From Marinomonas sp. UCMA 3892 (GTDB lineage: Bacteria; Pseudomonadota; Gammaproteobacteria; Pseudomonadales; Marinomonadaceae): a DNA stretch of 32,704 nucleotides. Each line of letters begins with the position of its first letter. Position 1 is the stretch's first letter. The stretch spans positions 1 to 32,704 of the forward strand of contig NZ_PTXN01000011.1 in the NCBI RefSeq assembly GCF_012726345.1, given 5' to 3'. The notes below the pieces were generated by a model. It did not search any database and was not told where the DNA came from. It worked only from the letters and a program-made list of their open reading frames with translations. A program made the position numbers and the translations under genes. Shown piece after piece: positions 31,658 through 32,704 of the stretch.

Positions 31658-32704
31658 TTATGCATCCTGAATACATGTACAATTTGCTTTTGCGCAGGCT
31701 CCATCAGCCTGTCTCTGACAAAGCTCCATAACAGGTAAATCCAACTCAGCAACAGCAGGAAGCGTTGCCTTCATGCTCGGGCTATGTGGAGCCATAAGCG
31801 ACTTCTCTGGAGCGACAGGTGAAAGGATACCACCAGGTAAGAGAGGCTCTCCCCCACTAAACCCACTCCCCGCACTTGGGCTACCGCCAGAGTTCAGGTT
31901 GATAACGGGGCCGACTAAATGGACACCGCCGCCGTCGATTTTGACGAAGCTGCCGCCTGCGGCGAGGGTAATTTCTGCTCCGGCTTCAATCACGGTTTTG
32001 TCACCGCTCTTGATGTGTATTTCTTCACCTGCCTCTAATACGGCAATTTTTCCGACTTTCTGCTGTAAATTCCCATCAATACTGATGGATTGATCTTTAT
32101 CTATCTTATGACGACTTTCACCTTTGATGGTCAGGTGGTCATTGCCTGTGCCGTTGTCACCGCCGATTTGGGTGAAGCGGTCGTTGTCGATTTGTCCGTG
32201 TTGGTCGTGGCCGATGTGGGTGATGCGGTCGTTGAGCACATCGGTTTCCATGTCTTTTTGCGCGTGGACATAGACTTTTTCGTTGTCGACTTGGTCTTCG
32301 AATGAGATCTCGTTAAAACCTTCCCCTTGGTGTGTATCACTGCGCCAGACGGTTTTGGTTTTGTTGTCCGGTAGAGCGTATGGCGGGGTGTTTTTGGCGT
32401 TAAAGGTGCGTCCGGTCACGATCGGTTGATCGGGGTCGCCATTTAAAAAGCTGACGATGACTTCACTGCCGATTCTTGGGATCGCCATCATGCCATGTTG
32501 GTTGCCAGCCCAGCCTTGGGAGACACGTACCCAGCAGGAGCTGTGGTCGTTGGCTTCGCTGTAGCGGTCCCACGGGAAGTGCAGTTTGACTCGTCCGTGT
32601 TCGTCACAGAAGATTTCTTCCCCTTCGGGTCCCACCACAATGGCCATCATGGGGCCATCGACACTGGGTTTGGGTTGCGGTGTCGCTTGCCAGTTGGTGG
32701 TGGC
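31658..32704 (-). CDS. vgrG: Type VI secretion spike protein VgrG (copy 2), partial
   Basis: 349 codons in frame from the window edge to the TAA at 31660-31658. The N-terminal half lies beyond 32704. It begins within the junction to the gp5-like fold ([13 protein letters not shown]) and continues with the OB fold and beta-needle. To the I-D-K near residue 203 it is almost the same as copy 1. After that the two diverge, and this copy has a longer C-terminal tail with a Pro-rich linker and a Cys-rich end (C-A-K-A-N-C-T-C). That tail is a plausible docking site for its DUF4123-bound cargo. It heads the minus-strand operon: vgrG, DUF4123, effector, Sel1-like. Confidence 0.93.
   Translation of the reverse strand, partial: ATTNWQATPQPKPSVDGPMMAIVVGPEGEEIFCDEHGRVKLHFPWDRYSEANDHSSCWVRVSQGWAGNQHGMMAIPRIGSEVIVSFLNGDPDQPIVTGRTFNAKNTPPYALPDNKTKTVWRSDTHQGEGFNEISFEDQVDNEKVYVHAQKDMETDVLNDRITHIGHDQHGQIDNDRFTQIGGDNGTGNDHLTIKGESRHKIDKDQSISIDGNLQQKVGKIAVLEAGEEIHIKSGDKTVIEAGAEITLAAGGSFVKIDGGGVHLVGPVINLNSGGSPSAGSGFSGGEPLLPGGILSPVAPEKSLMAPHSPSMKATLPAVAELDLPVMELCQRQADGACAKANCTCIQDA
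32096..32704 (-). repeat. Inverted repeat arm 2 (vgrG core)
   Basis: Partner of the repeat at 24767-25375, on the opposite strand. It is cut by the window end, so the repeat may be longer. Confidence 0.93.

Overview
The window reads as chromosomal DNA of a marine gammaproteobacterium, most like the Marinomonas/Oceanospirillales group. This is inferred from protein style only: a NudK-type Nudix enzyme, a long-form (about 530 aa) isocitrate lyase next to malate synthase G, a HupE/UreJ metal permease, and orphan hcp/vgrG type VI secretion (T6SS) genes. No rRNA, tRNA or CRISPR array was seen.

Left part (1-12966): a partial IS3/IS150-group transposase OrfA with its IS end, a membrane GGDEF-EAL protein, HupE/UreJ behind a structured leader, and a + strand run of a small membrane protein, a LysE/RhtB exporter, a DksA-type zinc-finger protein and an unknown protein. 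Then come a PRPP-synthetase-like enzyme divergent from nudK, a LacI regulator divergent from a secreted alpha/beta hydrolase (with a palindromic operator between them), and an AraC regulator divergent from an MFS permease.

Accessory islet (about 12984-15270): a 65-aa DeoR-like helix-turn-helix protein, a decayed RHH-antitoxin/ParE-toxin pair with an identifiable frameshift, an A/T-rich DUF3883 nuclease-like gene, and a strong nested inverted repeat at its right edge.

Glyoxylate shunt (15286-20873): a RamB/ScfR-type regulator is divergent from malate synthase G and isocitrate lyase, closed by a strong terminator. A hybrid histidine kinase follows.

T6SS secreted-component island (22904-32704): hcp lies behind a sigma-54-type promoter, then vgrG1. 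Facing them on the minus strand is a tightly packed module: vgrG2 (cut by the window end), a DUF4123 chaperone, a 1220-aa LysM effector candidate of unknown activity, and a periplasmic Sel1-like protein. Spacings are 1 nt, then a 4-nt overlap, then a 4-nt overlap. Behind the Sel1 gene lie at least two decayed Sel1 paralogues and a minus-strand terminator. This fits a tandem immunity-gene array. The two vgrG copies form a 609-bp gap-free inverted repeat flanking the cargo. The effector/immunity module and its debris are the best candidates here for an undescribed system.
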